Below are positions 1 through 7,720 of a stretch of 64,000 nt of DNA, in pieces. Each line of letters starts with the position of its first letter. Position 1 is the first letter of the stretch. The position numbers were made by a program, and so were the translations under genes. Under the pieces are notes generated by a model. It was not told where the DNA came from, did not search any database, and saw nothing but the letters and a program-made list of their open reading frames with translations. The stretch is taken from contig CANQMN010000001.1 in NCBI GenBank assembly GCA_947624965.1, forward strand, positions 1 through 64,000. Reading direction: 5' to 3'. The stretch comes from an uncultured Clostridia bacterium. Lineage in GTDB: Bacteria > Bacillota > Clostridia > Christensenellales > Borkfalkiaceae.

Positions 1-284
1 ATAGCGCAGATTTCGCCGTCGTATATGATTGCGATGATGGGCGTCAACAGTATATTCACTATAACAAAAATCAGAACAGCCACGAATGGCAATATCAACC
101 AAAGGGATATTACGAATTATCCGAGCGTATACACCTAATCAAGCAAGATAGGCGCAGTGCTATGCTTTGGCAAGAAGTTCGTGCTTTATATATTGAAAAG
201 AAAAATCATAACCTTGCAGGCAAAAAATCGCGTGCTTTATTCGCCGAAACAATAAACGAGATTTATCAGCAAAACTTTAAGTAA
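1..284 (+). CDS. C-terminal fragment of an unidentified AT-rich gene
   Basis: The reading frame beginning at base 3 is open from the window edge to a TAA at 282-284 and gives about 93 residues, ending in NEIYQQNFK. The protein is polar and rich in Asn, Gln, Lys and Tyr. Its codons (AAT, TTA, ATA, CAA) are far more AT-rich than those of the genes that follow, which suggests horizontally acquired DNA. The start lies outside the window. I do not recognise the family. It stands next to a gene-free stretch with a hairpin, so it may be the edge of a mobile or genomic-island segment; that is inference. Confidence 0.55.
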   Translation, partial: SADFAVVYDCDDGRQQYIHYNKNQNSHEWQYQPKGYYELSERIHLIKQDRRSAMLWQEVRALYIEKKNHNLAGKKSRALFAETINEIYQQNFK

Positions 285-731
285 ACAGCAATGGAAGCGA
301 CACGCAAATTTGTTTTTCGTATCTGAACAGTTCAAATTCGGATGCCGACGTGCCGCCAAATTGAGCGGGGTACGTGTAGTACCCCGCTCAATTTGATTGA
401 GGAGATGAAGAAACCCCGCGGGATCCGCGCGAGCGAAGCGACGCTTTCGAGCCCGAAGGGCGAGAAAATCCTCTACGCATTGGCGGAGTTCCTATGCCAA
501 TGCCGTCATATAGTTCAAACATCAACGCCCGCGGTCGCCCGTTCCCTGTGTTACGAATGGTAGCGTGGTGCGAAGTAATTCCTCAACGTATGTTCAATTT
601 GATATTAAACGGGATAAGGCGGAGCTGCGCTATGCTTTCTTTTTTCCCGATATGCTTGAAAACCGAGGTCGTTTGTGATAAAATGTTGTTCTGGAAGGCG
701 GACGTTGCAGAAGCGCCCGCCGGGAGGCGCC
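285..731. other. Gene-free stretch between the AT-rich fragment and the membrane protein
   Basis: No convincing gene is visible. A 73-codon ORF at 342-563 runs through the hairpin at 358-394 and has no clear ribosome-binding site or recognisable family. The stretch changes from AT-rich to GC-rich composition from left to right. The last 20 bases carry the GGGAGG ribosome-binding site of the gene starting at 732. Confidence 0.5.
358..394. repeat. Perfect 16-bp inverted repeat with 5-base loop
   Basis: The arm AAATTGAGCGGGGTAC (358-373) is followed by the loop GTGTA and its exact complement (379-394). The stem is long, perfect and symmetric, and A/T-rich at its base, so it could work as a bidirectional terminator for the fragment to its left. 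It could equally be the end of a small mobile element. No clear T-tract follows on the plus strand beyond ATTT. Confidence 0.6.
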
Positions 732-1331
732 ATGAAAAAGAAAAAAGAATTGAAAATGCAAATTTTGCATAACTATTTTTCCTTCCGCGACGATATTGCG
801 ACGTTGGAGCTCGTATACGACACATTTTCCGAATTGATCAATCCGAACTTCGGGGACGATAAGATCGAAAAACTCAACGAAAAACTGCTCTCGGACATTC
901 GGGAAGCGGTGTCGCTGTTGCCCGCAAAATACAAATTGGATCTGCATATCGTCATCAAGGATTTCGGAGATTATACCATAGCGGAGTGTGAGAACATCAT
1001 CCGCCAAAACGTCTATCTCGCCGCCTACCGCACCATCAAGGAGAACAAGCAGAAGCTGATCAGCGGGTGGTCCCTCATCGGCACGGGTGCGCTCATGCTG
1101 ATCGCGAGCTATCTGCTGCATAACTACGAATTGTGGTTCGACCTCATCAACATCAGCGGCACGCTGTTTGTTTGGGAGGGCGTGAATATGGCATTTTTGG
1201 AGCGGAGCCTCGAAAACAAGGCGATAAGAAGGCTCGCGCGGTCGATCCGCAACATCTCGATCGAGGGCGAAACGCCCGCCGAGGTCCTCTGCATCCCGCC
1301 CGCCGCAGAGCGCGCGGAAGGCGCGGAATAA
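732..1331 (+). CDS. Two-TM membrane protein of unknown function
   Basis: 199 residues. The ATG at 732 was chosen over an in-frame ATG at 675 because GGGAGG lies just upstream of it. The N-terminal ~115 residues are soluble, charged and mostly helical. Two hydrophobic segments follow (about residues 123-142, beginning ISGWSLIGTGALMLIASYLL, and about 147-165), then a basic cytoplasmic-looking tail ending in an Ala/Glu-rich stretch. It lies 50 bp upstream of, and is co-directional with, the HEPN-like gene at 1382, so the two probably form one unit. The family is not recognised. A role as membrane partner of the HEPN-like protein is only inferred from the pairing. Confidence 0.75.
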   Translation: MKKKKELKMQILHNYFSFRDDIATLELVYDTFSELINPNFGDDKIEKLNEKLLSDIREAVSLLPAKYKLDLHIVIKDFGDYTIAECENIIRQNVYLAAYRTIKENKQKLISGWSLIGTGALMLIASYLLHNYELWFDLINISGTLFVWEGVNMAFLERSLENKAIRRLARSIRNISIEGETPAEVLCIPPAAERAEGAE

Positions 1332-1381
1332 TTCGCGCCGCGCGGTTTTCCCCTTTTGTTAAAAAATATTCGGAGTTTGCT

Positions 1382-2665
1382 ATGTTTACAAGAGAAGATT
1401 TTTTGAAAGGTCTGCAAAAACTTTATCCCAAGCGCCTCCTTTCCGACGACGGGGAGCGCGTCTGTTACCGGCTCCCCTTCGAGGAGGAAGAGGGCGGCGC
1501 GCCCGAAGAGGAAGAAGAACAGGGCTTTGCCTTTTTCCTCTCCGAACTGGACGAACTTCTGGAAAGTTTTCCGCAGGACAGCACGTACGAAAACTTTTCC
1601 CTCTCTTCGCCGAACAGCTATGAGTGCGCCGTGGAGGAATTGGGACGGAACAACTTTATGGCGTCTCTCCGCTTTCGCCTGCAACACGAACAAAGCGCGC
1701 TGAAAATCGAGCAGAACGGCATTTCGTTGAAATTTGAACATGCCTCCGCGCGCTTTATCGCCGCTTACGTCTGTTCGTGCGCCGAAGCCGAGGACGCGGA
1801 GCGGACCGCCCTTTGCCCCTCCTTTATCATGCGTACCGCTAAAAATCTGGCGGAATTTTGCAACGCGTTCGCGCTTGTCACCGTAACGCTCTCTTCCGAA
1901 AACGCGATCCCCGCCCCGCGGGCAAAGACGGCGATCCAGTCCTATCTGTTTAACGTCTCCTACCGCTACGACTGGGCGCTCGCCCTCATGGGCGAACGCA
2001 CGGCGGAGCGCACGGCAAGGCGGCGGGTCAGACGGAGCGGACAGCTCTATCCCTACAAGGCGTACAACCCCGACCTTCTCAAATATTACAACCAAGGAAT
2101 TGCGACGAATATCCCCTTCGCGCAATATCTCGCCTTCTACCATGTCCTCGAATTTTATTTCCGCACGGTCTCGGAGGACGAACTGTTCCAGGAGATCCAG
2201 AGCGTAATTACCCGTCCTTCCTTCTCGCCCTACAACAAGACGGACGTAAAAAACTTTTACAAGGTCCTCCGCAAAAAATTCATGACGCAGCGCGACAACG
2301 ACGTCGGCGACGAGCGCAACGCCCTCCTTCTGTGCCTGAAAAAATACGTCGCGGATTTAGACGAGCTCAAATCACTCCTCTCCTCTCTGGAAACGAACAT
2401 CCTCGACTATTACGCGAACAACGCCGTCCCGTTCGCGGACGAGGGCGGGAAGATCGACTTCACCGCGTCGCCCGAAGAAGTTTACGCCGCCCTGCAAAGG
2501 CGGATCTATTCGGTGCGGAACGCCATCGTCCACAGCAAGGAGGGAGAAAAACTGCGCTACGAGCCCTTCAAGCACGACAAATATCTCGCAAAGGAGATCC
2601 CGCTCATCCGCGCGGTCGCGGAAGAGATCGTCATCAACACGGGGACGCCACTCAAACTCGATTGA
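1382..2665 (+). CDS. Protein with C-terminal HEPN-like domain (ApeA-like candidate)
   Basis: 427 residues, no signal peptide or TM segment. The N-terminal half has an acidic insert (EEEEGGAPEEEEEQ) and no recognised domain. The C-terminal part is helical, with a segment around residues 245-265 (QYLAFYHVLEFYFRTV) that resembles ApeA-like HEPN proteins. It ends in the motif RNAIVH, residues 379-384, which fits the HEPN RX4H active-site pattern. HEPN proteins of this class are often RNases in antiphage or toxin systems. The family assignment rests on motif and overall look, so it is moderate. The gene follows the membrane protein at 732 and ends in a strong terminator, which makes a self-contained two-gene unit. 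Confidence 0.65.
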   Translation: MFTREDFLKGLQKLYPKRLLSDDGERVCYRLPFEEEEGGAPEEEEEQGFAFFLSELDELLESFPQDSTYENFSLSSPNSYECAVEELGRNNFMASLRFRLQHEQSALKIEQNGISLKFEHASARFIAAYVCSCAEAEDAERTALCPSFIMRTAKNLAEFCNAFALVTVTLSSENAIPAPRAKTAIQSYLFNVSYRYDWALALMGERTAERTARRRVRRSGQLYPYKAYNPDLLKYYNQGIATNIPFAQYLAFYHVLEFYFRTVSEDELFQEIQSVITRPSFSPYNKTDVKNFYKVLRKKFMTQRDNDVGDERNALLLCLKKYVADLDELKSLLSSLETNILDYYANNAVPFADEGGKIDFTASPEEVYAALQRRIYSVRNAIVHSKEGEKLRYEPFKHDKYLAKEIPLIRAVAEEIVINTGTPLKLD

Positions 2666-2695
2666 AAAAAACCGCACCCATGGGTGCGGTTTTTT
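2665..2695. terminator. Bidirectional intrinsic terminator
   Basis: A run of A, the stem ACCGCACCCA/TGGGTGCGGT and a run of T form a perfect palindrome directly after the stop of the HEPN-like gene. The A and T tracts on both sides let it act in either direction, so it also separates the converging minus-strand operon. Confidence 0.9.
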
Positions 2696-2785
2696 CATGT
2701 TCCGAAGGTTACAAGGCGCAACTTACTTTCCGAAAAACGGCGGGGAAATTTCCCCGCCGCTTTTCGGATGATTGAGTTCGCTTCG

Positions 2786-3415
2786 TCAATCCATGTAGGA
2801 TTGAAAACTGTTTTCAAACTGCGTTTTGACGGCTTCTTTGAGGGCGGCGTTTACATCGAACGCGCCGCCGATCTTCGCCGTCTCTTCGGAATAATCCCCC
2901 GATAAAGCCCGTGTTCTCTTCGACCTGTGAAAGACTGCTCATGCCCGAGAGGACGGGTTCCATGACGATGACTTTTTTTCCGTGCCCCACGATGACTTCG
3001 TAGCACTTTTTGGACTGGATGAAGAGCTCTTCCCAATCGTAATAGTTCAAGACGATCTGCACGGCGTCCACTTCGGGGTGTTCGGTGAGAATTTTGTCGA
3101 GGTGCTCGGCGTCGTCGTGGTAAGAAAAGGCGATGTGGCGGATCTTCCCCTGCTCCTTCCACTTCTTCATGTAGTCGAAGAGGTGGCAGGCGTTCACTTC
3201 CGCAGGATAGAGATAGCGGTTGAGGTTGTGTAAAAGATAGTAGTCGAAGTATTCCACGCCGCACTTTTCAAGCTGTTCATGGAAAATCGCCTCTACTTTA
3301 TCCTCCGCGGGCATTTGGAAGGTGGGGAACTTTGACACAAGCAGGAAGCTCTCCCTCGGATGACGCTTGACAAGGGCTTCGCGGGTTCGATTTCCTTCAC
3401 CTTGATTTCATTCAT
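2786..3415 (-). pseudogene. Aldo/keto reductase remnant with internal deletions
   Basis: Pieces of an NADP-type aldo/keto reductase are joined out of order with the family. A start with ribosome-binding site (MNEIKVKEIEP) is followed by a frame change into HPRESFLLVSKFPTFQMP and the middle of the barrel (GVEYFDYYLLHN, DAVQIVLNYYDWEE). Then VMEPV is fused directly to the late-family motif LSGMSSLSQVEENTGF. After another frame change the tail reads ETAKIGGAFDVNAALKEAV and ends at 2786; the origin of that tail is unclear. Most of the N-terminal barrel and the region before the last helix are missing, so no functional enzyme is expected. It lies 18 bp after the DUF1893-TetR gene and looks like the last gene of that decaying operon. 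Confidence 0.8.
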
Positions 3416-3433
3416 CGTAATTTTTTCCTTTTT

Positions 3434-4510
3434 TTATTTGATATCGCCGTTTAAGTACGGCTTCATCATCGCGGGCAGAAACATCGCGCAAAACGTTTTG
3501 GTGCGCGCCTCGAAACTGTGCGCGCCGCCCGCCATATCCCAACAGAGCATTTCGCCGTAAAGGACGTCCGTCAAGGCATCGGCGAGCGCATCCACGGGCG
3601 TATCCGCTTTGAGTTCGCCCCGCGCAACGCCCGTTTGTAACATTCCCTTCATGGAATCGTTGTCCATGCGGAGCTTTTCCTTGTCGTAAGGGTTCTCCAC
3701 GAGATCGGGGTCTACGGTATTGCGCACCCATTCCTGACAGAGTTTGAGCCCGTCCCGTTCGATATGTCCCGAAAACGTTACCATATAAAACGTCAGCCGC
3801 TCCATGAACGGTCCGTCGTGGCGTTGCGCCTCTTCGTAAATTTCGCGGAACATATCGTGGCTCAACGCAAATACAATGTCCTCTTTGCGCTTGAAATAGG
3901 TGTAAAATGTTCCGTTGGAAACCCCGCACGCCTTTGTGATCTCCTCGATCGAGGTGTTTACAAGCCCCTTTTCGCGGATGATGACCTTTGCCGTCTCCAA
4001 CAGCTTCCTCTTTGTCTCCAAAGCGGCGAGTTTTCTGTTCGTCATTTTTTCGGACGTACGTCCTCCGTTTTCCTGCGCCGCCCTTTGAAGCTCTGCGGCT
4101 TTCTTTGCGAGCGCAACGTATGCCGCAGACGGATCGTCTATCGAGAGAACGCTCTCCTCCATCGGGCAGAGCCCGCGCCCGTCGCGGCGCATGATGTTCG
4201 GCGTAAGCGCGGCGTATTCCGCATGCACCCCGTATTGTTTCAGCACGGCAAGACCGCTTGTTGAGAGCACCTCGGCAAATACGCCCTTTACGCCCATGAA
4301 AACGTACAGAAGCGCGGCGGCTTTCCCCACGATCCTATCTGCGGCGCAGGCGCCGTGCAGGACCTCTCCCTGCGCGATCCAGTCCAAGAGAGGACGGATG
4401 CCCCGCATCTTGCTTGTGAGGATACGGTCTTCTGTCTGCGCGATGCACGTCAGTTTTTCATCTTTCAGCCGCTCGCCGAGACGGGCGAGCGTTGCCGCTA
4501 TTTCGGACAT
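3434..4510 (-). CDS. DUF1893-TetR/AcrR fusion regulator
   Basis: 358 residues in one open frame. Residues 1 to about 145 match the DUF1893 family (TM1506-like, a small cytidine-deaminase-like fold), with motifs DRIVGKAAALLYVFMGV and CPMEESVL. From about residue 156 (MTNRKLAALETKRKLLETAK) it is a complete TetR-type regulator: a helix-turn-helix (TSIEEITKACGVSNGTFYTY) and a ~150-residue ligand domain. An internal ATG at 4045, with GGAGG about 15 bases upstream, could also give a free ~203-residue TetR, so two overlapping products are possible. It lies 9 bp after the ECF S component. A TetR-style palindrome sits in the operon promoter at 5361-5390, so autoregulation is likely. Confidence 0.8.
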   Translation of the reverse strand: MSEIAATLARLGERLKDEKLTCIAQTEDRILTSKMRGIRPLLDWIAQGEVLHGACAADRIVGKAAALLYVFMGVKGVFAEVLSTSGLAVLKQYGVHAEYAALTPNIMRRDGRGLCPMEESVLSIDDPSAAYVALAKKAAELQRAAQENGGRTSEKMTNRKLAALETKRKLLETAKVIIREKGLVNTSIEEITKACGVSNGTFYTYFKRKEDIVFALSHDMFREIYEEAQRHDGPFMERLTFYMVTFSGHIERDGLKLCQEWVRNTVDPDLVENPYDKEKLRMDNDSMKGMLQTGVARGELKADTPVDALADALTDVLYGEMLCWDMAGGAHSFEARTKTFCAMFLPAMMKPYLNGDIK

Positions 4511-4519
4511 GGTATGCCT

Positions 4520-5098
4520 TTATTCCTTATCTTTGATGAGAAGCAGGCGAAGTCCCATCACCATGAAGGGGACGAGTACGGCTTGTAAGACGAGCCCCAA
4601 GAGCCCCGTTTGGATCTGCGACCAAACTACTCCTGCCGAGAAAGGCGAAACGCTCTCAAAAATGGCGGCGAGGGCGAGAAATACGAGCCTGCCCGAAACC
4701 TCGGCAAGGAGCACCGCGGGGAACGCCATCCAGCCGTTTTTTGCGATCCTTTGCGAGAAGAGCCCCGAGACCGCCCCGAATACCGCAAGTTCCACAATCA
4801 TGTAGGGAAGGCGTGCCGCGGCAGGCATAGCGTTTCCGGCAAGCGACGTGATCGCAAAACTGACGACGGGGGAAAGAATCCCCACCCCCAAGCCCCACTT
4901 CCAGCCGAGGAGACACCCGCCGAGAAGAATGGGCAGATACATGGGCAGCCACTGCACGCCGCCCGGCGCGCCGAGGGCGAGATGAATGAGCTGCGGAAGA
5001 ATGACTGCGAGCGCAATGACGCCCAGCGAAATGAGCGTTTTTACCGTGATTTTCACGCGGAGAGACGCGTTGCGGCGCGAAAGAACCTGTTCAATCAT
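4520..5098 (-). CDS. ECF transporter S component
   Basis: 192 residues, almost wholly hydrophobic, with five or six predicted TM helices (first about residues 18-40). The pattern WLPMYLPILLGGCLLGWKWG, followed by a loop rich in small residues and MPAAARLPYMIVELAVFG, is typical of substrate-binding S subunits of energy-coupling-factor vitamin transporters. The substrate cannot be told from sequence. GGAGG precedes the ATG at 5098. The gene sits between the iron-ADH remnant and DUF1893-TetR in one operon. No EcfA or EcfT gene is nearby, so it would use a shared energising module. Confidence 0.75.
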   Translation of the reverse strand: MIEQVLSRRNASLRVKITVKTLISLGVIALAVILPQLIHLALGAPGGVQWLPMYLPILLGGCLLGWKWGLGVGILSPVVSFAITSLAGNAMPAAARLPYMIVELAVFGAVSGLFSQRIAKNGWMAFPAVLLAEVSGRLVFLALAAIFESVSPFSAGVVWSQIQTGLLGLVLQAVLVPFMVMGLRLLLIKDKE

Positions 5099-5143
5099 CG
5101 TAAATTTCCTCCGATTTTTATTTTTACATTTTCGGTTATGGTA

Positions 5144-5329
5144 TTATAGGCACATTCTGAAAATCGCTTCCACGTCTTTGGGCGTAAGTGGCTTAAATCC
5201 CTGCAAAATGCCGCCGCCATAGACGAGAAGGACTCTTTGCCCGTACTTTTTGAGTTCCGCACCGAGAGATTTAAGTTGGTCTTTTCCGAAATAAACCTTT
5301 GTGGTGTTCTGAAAAACAAAATCATTCAT
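5144..5329 (-). pseudogene. Iron-containing alcohol dehydrogenase collapsed to 61 residues
   Basis: The N-terminus is a normal butanol-dehydrogenase-type iron ADH (MNDFVFQNTTKVYFGKDQ, then RVLLVYGGG), up to the glycine-rich NAD(P) loop. It continues directly, and in frame, into the family's C-terminus (GFKPLTPKDVEAIFRMCL). The roughly 300 residues in between, including the metal-binding histidines and aspartate, are gone. The ribosome-binding site and promoter remain intact, so a 61-residue peptide may still be made, but it cannot be an enzyme. It is the first reading frame of the operon that continues with the ECF S component. Confidence 0.85.
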
Positions 5330-5360
5330 TTTACAGTCTCCTTTTTGATTCTTCGTTTTT

Positions 5361-5390
5361 ATTTTACCACATTCGTTGAATGAAAGTCAA
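5361..5390 (-). promoter_or_regulatory. Promoter with TetR-style operator between -35 and -10
   Basis: On the minus strand TTGACT (5385-5390) and TAAAAT (5361-5366) are separated by 18 bases. The spacer holds the inverted repeat CATTCAACGAATG (5370-5382), the usual place for a TetR-family repressor site. It drives the operon ending with the aldo/keto reductase remnant, which encodes a TetR protein. From 5391 to 5559 no gene is visible. Confidence 0.7.
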
Positions 5391-5559
5391 TGATTTTTAT
5401 TCATCGACATGAAAAATCTTTTGCCCCTTTCGGGATGAAAGAGCGTTCTGCCCATCAACTCTTTTTACATTTGCGCGTTCAAAAACGGTTTGACAAGCCG
5501 CCAAACCGTTTTCATTGAAACTCGATTGAAAAGCCGCGCGGGAAAGTTTTCCGCCCCGC

Positions 5560-5799
5560 CTATTTCAGCGTCGTGAAATTCTTGACGCGGCGGGCAAGGA
5601 AACGGACGGAGACTAACGTCCCCTTTTTCCCCTGCTCGATCGTGAGTTCGATTGGTCCCGCCGTCTCGAAGTATTCCTCCGCGACGCGGCGGAAGTCCTC
5701 CTCGGCGGCGCGGCGGCTCTCCTCGTTGAGCGGCTCCTTGTCTGCGTCCAGCATGCGCGCAAGACGCTGTTTTGCTTCGCTTTTCATTCCGCTTTTCAT
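5560..5799 (-). CDS. minE: Cell division topological specificity factor MinE
   Basis: 79 residues, the usual MinE size. MinE binds MinD at the membrane and stimulates its ATPase, which drives pole-to-pole oscillation and confines the division septum to midcell. The N-terminal part carries the MinD-contact helix (KSEAKQRLARMLDADK). The C-terminal dimerisation domain ends ...GTLVSVRFLARRV. The ATG at 5799 overlaps the stop of minD (ATGA), so the two are translationally coupled. A second Met at residue 5 is an alternative start. No minC lies next to the pair. Confidence 0.85.
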   Translation of the reverse strand: MKSGMKSEAKQRLARMLDADKEPLNEESRRAAEEDFRRVAEEYFETAGPIELTIEQGKKGTLVSVRFLARRVKNFTTLK

Positions 5800-6542
5800 C
5801 CCGATCTTCCCCCCTTCTTCCATGCGCCGCGCGATCCCGTTCTCTCCCCGTATTCCCCGCGCACCGTGCTCTCCGCGAGCAGGCGGAAGGCGCGGGAGCG
5901 GGCGCGGATGTTTTCGAGAAAGAGCTTGTCCTCCTCGGGCACGACGGCGGCGAGAGGCAGGCGGAGCATCGGCGCGATCTCCTCGGGCGGAAGCGCTTCC
6001 CCCTTGCGGCACAGATCCCGCCGCACCATGTTCACGACGAGCCCCTCCCGCGCGAGGCGGTAGCTCTTCAAGATCCCCGCGACCCTGTCCGCGTCACGGA
6101 CGGCGGAGACGTGCGGCGTCGTAACGAGCAGCGCCTCCTCCGCGCACGAGACCGCGCGGTGGAACCCCTCCTCGATGCCCGCGGGCGAATCGATGAGCAC
6201 GAAATCGAACTGCGGGGAGAGCGCTTCGAGCACAAGGCGCACCGCCTGCGGAGAGACGTACCGCTCGGCGATGCGGTTGCTCGAAAGCACGTGGAGCTGG
6301 GGAAAGCGGGGATGGCGCACGAGCGCCTGTTTGGGGCGGCACCGCCCCTCCACCGCGTCGATGATGTCGTAGCGCGCGAGATTTTCCGTCCCCAGCGCGA
6401 CGTCGGCGTTGTTGAGCCCGAAATCCAGATCGCACACGATGACGCGGAAACCGCTTGCGGCGAGCTGTACGCCGAGGTTACAGCAGACCGTCGTCTTGCC
6501 GACGCCGCCCTTGCCCGACGTTACGACGATTTTCCTTGCCAT
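5796..6542 (-). CDS. minD: Septum site-determining ATPase MinD
   Basis: 248 residues. A deviant Walker A motif, SGKGGVGKTT (residues 9-18), and the downstream motif VLIDSPAGIEEGF identify the MinD/ParA class. The start at 6542 was preferred to an in-frame ATG at 6557 because GGGAGGGG lies just before it. MinD binds ATP and the membrane, recruits MinC to block FtsZ and is displaced by MinE. Here it comes directly after an intergenic region, and minE follows; minC is absent, as is MreB-type context. The C-terminal membrane-targeting helix is short and unusual (ERTGSRGAWKKGGRSG). Confidence 0.9.
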   Translation of the reverse strand: MARKIVVTSGKGGVGKTTVCCNLGVQLAASGFRVIVCDLDFGLNNADVALGTENLARYDIIDAVEGRCRPKQALVRHPRFPQLHVLSSNRIAERYVSPQAVRLVLEALSPQFDFVLIDSPAGIEEGFHRAVSCAEEALLVTTPHVSAVRDADRVAGILKSYRLAREGLVVNMVRRDLCRKGEALPPEEIAPMLRLPLAAVVPEEDKLFLENIRARSRAFRLLAESTVRGEYGERTGSRGAWKKGGRSG

Positions 6543-6642
6543 GGTCCCCTCCCGCAATGTTTCCCCCCTATGATACTATATTTCTCTTGCGGAATTATTC
6601 GGGATCTTGTCGAATTGCGGAATATATAGAGGGAAACGGCGC

Positions 6643-6671
6643 AAAAAAATCCCGCCCTGTCTCGGGCGGGA
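6643..6671 (-). terminator. Intrinsic terminator of the YitT gene
   Basis: The stem TCCCGCCC/GGGCGGGA with a 6-base loop is followed on the minus strand by seven T. It lies just after the stop of the YitT-family gene. Confidence 0.85.
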
Positions 6672-6677
6672 GAGAAG

Positions 6678-7601
6678 TTATTTGAGGAACTTTCCGTACA
6701 CCTCGGAGGCGGGCGAGAAGAACGCGAACGTCTCGGGATACCGCTTGATGATGCGCTGGATCTCCGCGATCTGCCGTTTGCGGATGATGCACACGAGCAT
6801 GCTCTTGTCCTGATGGGTATACATGCCCGTCGCGTGCATCAGCGTTACGCCGTGGTGCGTCTTTTGCATGATCTCTTCGGCGAGCTCCTCGGGGTGCTGG
6901 GTGATGATCTCGAATTTATAGGCGATCTTGAACCCATGGATGATGAGGTCGCTCGTCTTGCTCGTAACGTACAGCGATACGAGCGCAGAGAGCACGGGCA
7001 CGAGGTTGACGGCGAAGTTCGCCGCGCTCTCGTAATAGACAAAGAAGGAAGCGAGCACGACGACGGCGTCGAAGGCGGACGTGAGCCAACTCACGCTCAA
7101 AAATTGCCATTTCTTGTTGACGACGGAGGCGAGCACCGTCGTGCCGCCCGAAGTGCCGCAACTCTTGATGTTCACGGCGAGCGCCGCGCCGAGAAAGATA
7201 CCGCCCGCCACCGCGCCGAGCAAACCGTAGGCGATGGGCTCGTCGGTGAGCGCGCCGTTGAAGGTGAGATCGGAAAGCCCGGGGATGTAGTCGAACAAGA
7301 TGAGAAGCCCCGAGGTGAGCAGCATGGAGCAGGTGGAAATAATTGCTCCCCGCTTGCTGAGCACGAAGAACGCGACGAAGAAGATGGGAACGTTGAAGAT
7401 GAGCAGGAAATAGCCCGAGCTCCAACCGACGACGTATTCCAGCAAAACCGCCAGACCGTTGATGCCGCCCGGCGCAAAGTGGTTCGGCGTTACGAACACG
7501 TAGATGCCGATCGCGCGCAGGACGCCCGATGCGAGAATGGGAAGAAGCCACAGCGCGACGATCTCATAAAACGTTTTCCACGCTCCGCGCGATTTTTCCA
7601 T
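6678..7601 (-). CDS. YitT family membrane protein (DUF161-DUF2179)
   Basis: 307 residues. Five or more TM helices fill the first ~200 residues, with typical family motifs TPNHFAPGGINGLAVLL and SCGTSGGTTVLASVVNKK. A soluble C-terminal DUF2179 domain follows (GVTLMHATGMYTHQDKSMLVCIIRKRQ). These proteins are common, often in several copies, in Firmicutes; their function is not settled. The ATG at 7601 is preceded by AGGAGA. It is transcribed alone, with a terminator downstream. Confidence 0.9.
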   Translation of the reverse strand: MEKSRGAWKTFYEIVALWLLPILASGVLRAIGIYVFVTPNHFAPGGINGLAVLLEYVVGWSSGYFLLIFNVPIFFVAFFVLSKRGAIISTCSMLLTSGLLILFDYIPGLSDLTFNGALTDEPIAYGLLGAVAGGIFLGAALAVNIKSCGTSGGTTVLASVVNKKWQFLSVSWLTSAFDAVVVLASFFVYYESAANFAVNLVPVLSALVSLYVTSKTSDLIIHGFKIAYKFEIITQHPEELAEEIMQKTHHGVTLMHATGMYTHQDKSMLVCIIRKRQIAEIQRIIKRYPETFAFFSPASEVYGKFLK

Positions 7602-7720
7602 AGACGACGCTCTCCTTACAGCGCAACTATCTTACCACAAATCCGCACGGGGCGCAAGCCTCTTTGAAAAAATTTTTCGCGAAAATCGGCGGGGCGGGCT
7701 TTTTTTGCAAAAATCTCGCA

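Noticed and set aside
342-563. 73-codon ORF after the left-edge fragment
   Set aside because: It runs through the perfect hairpin at 358-394, has no ribosome-binding site and its amino-acid sequence is not recognisable.
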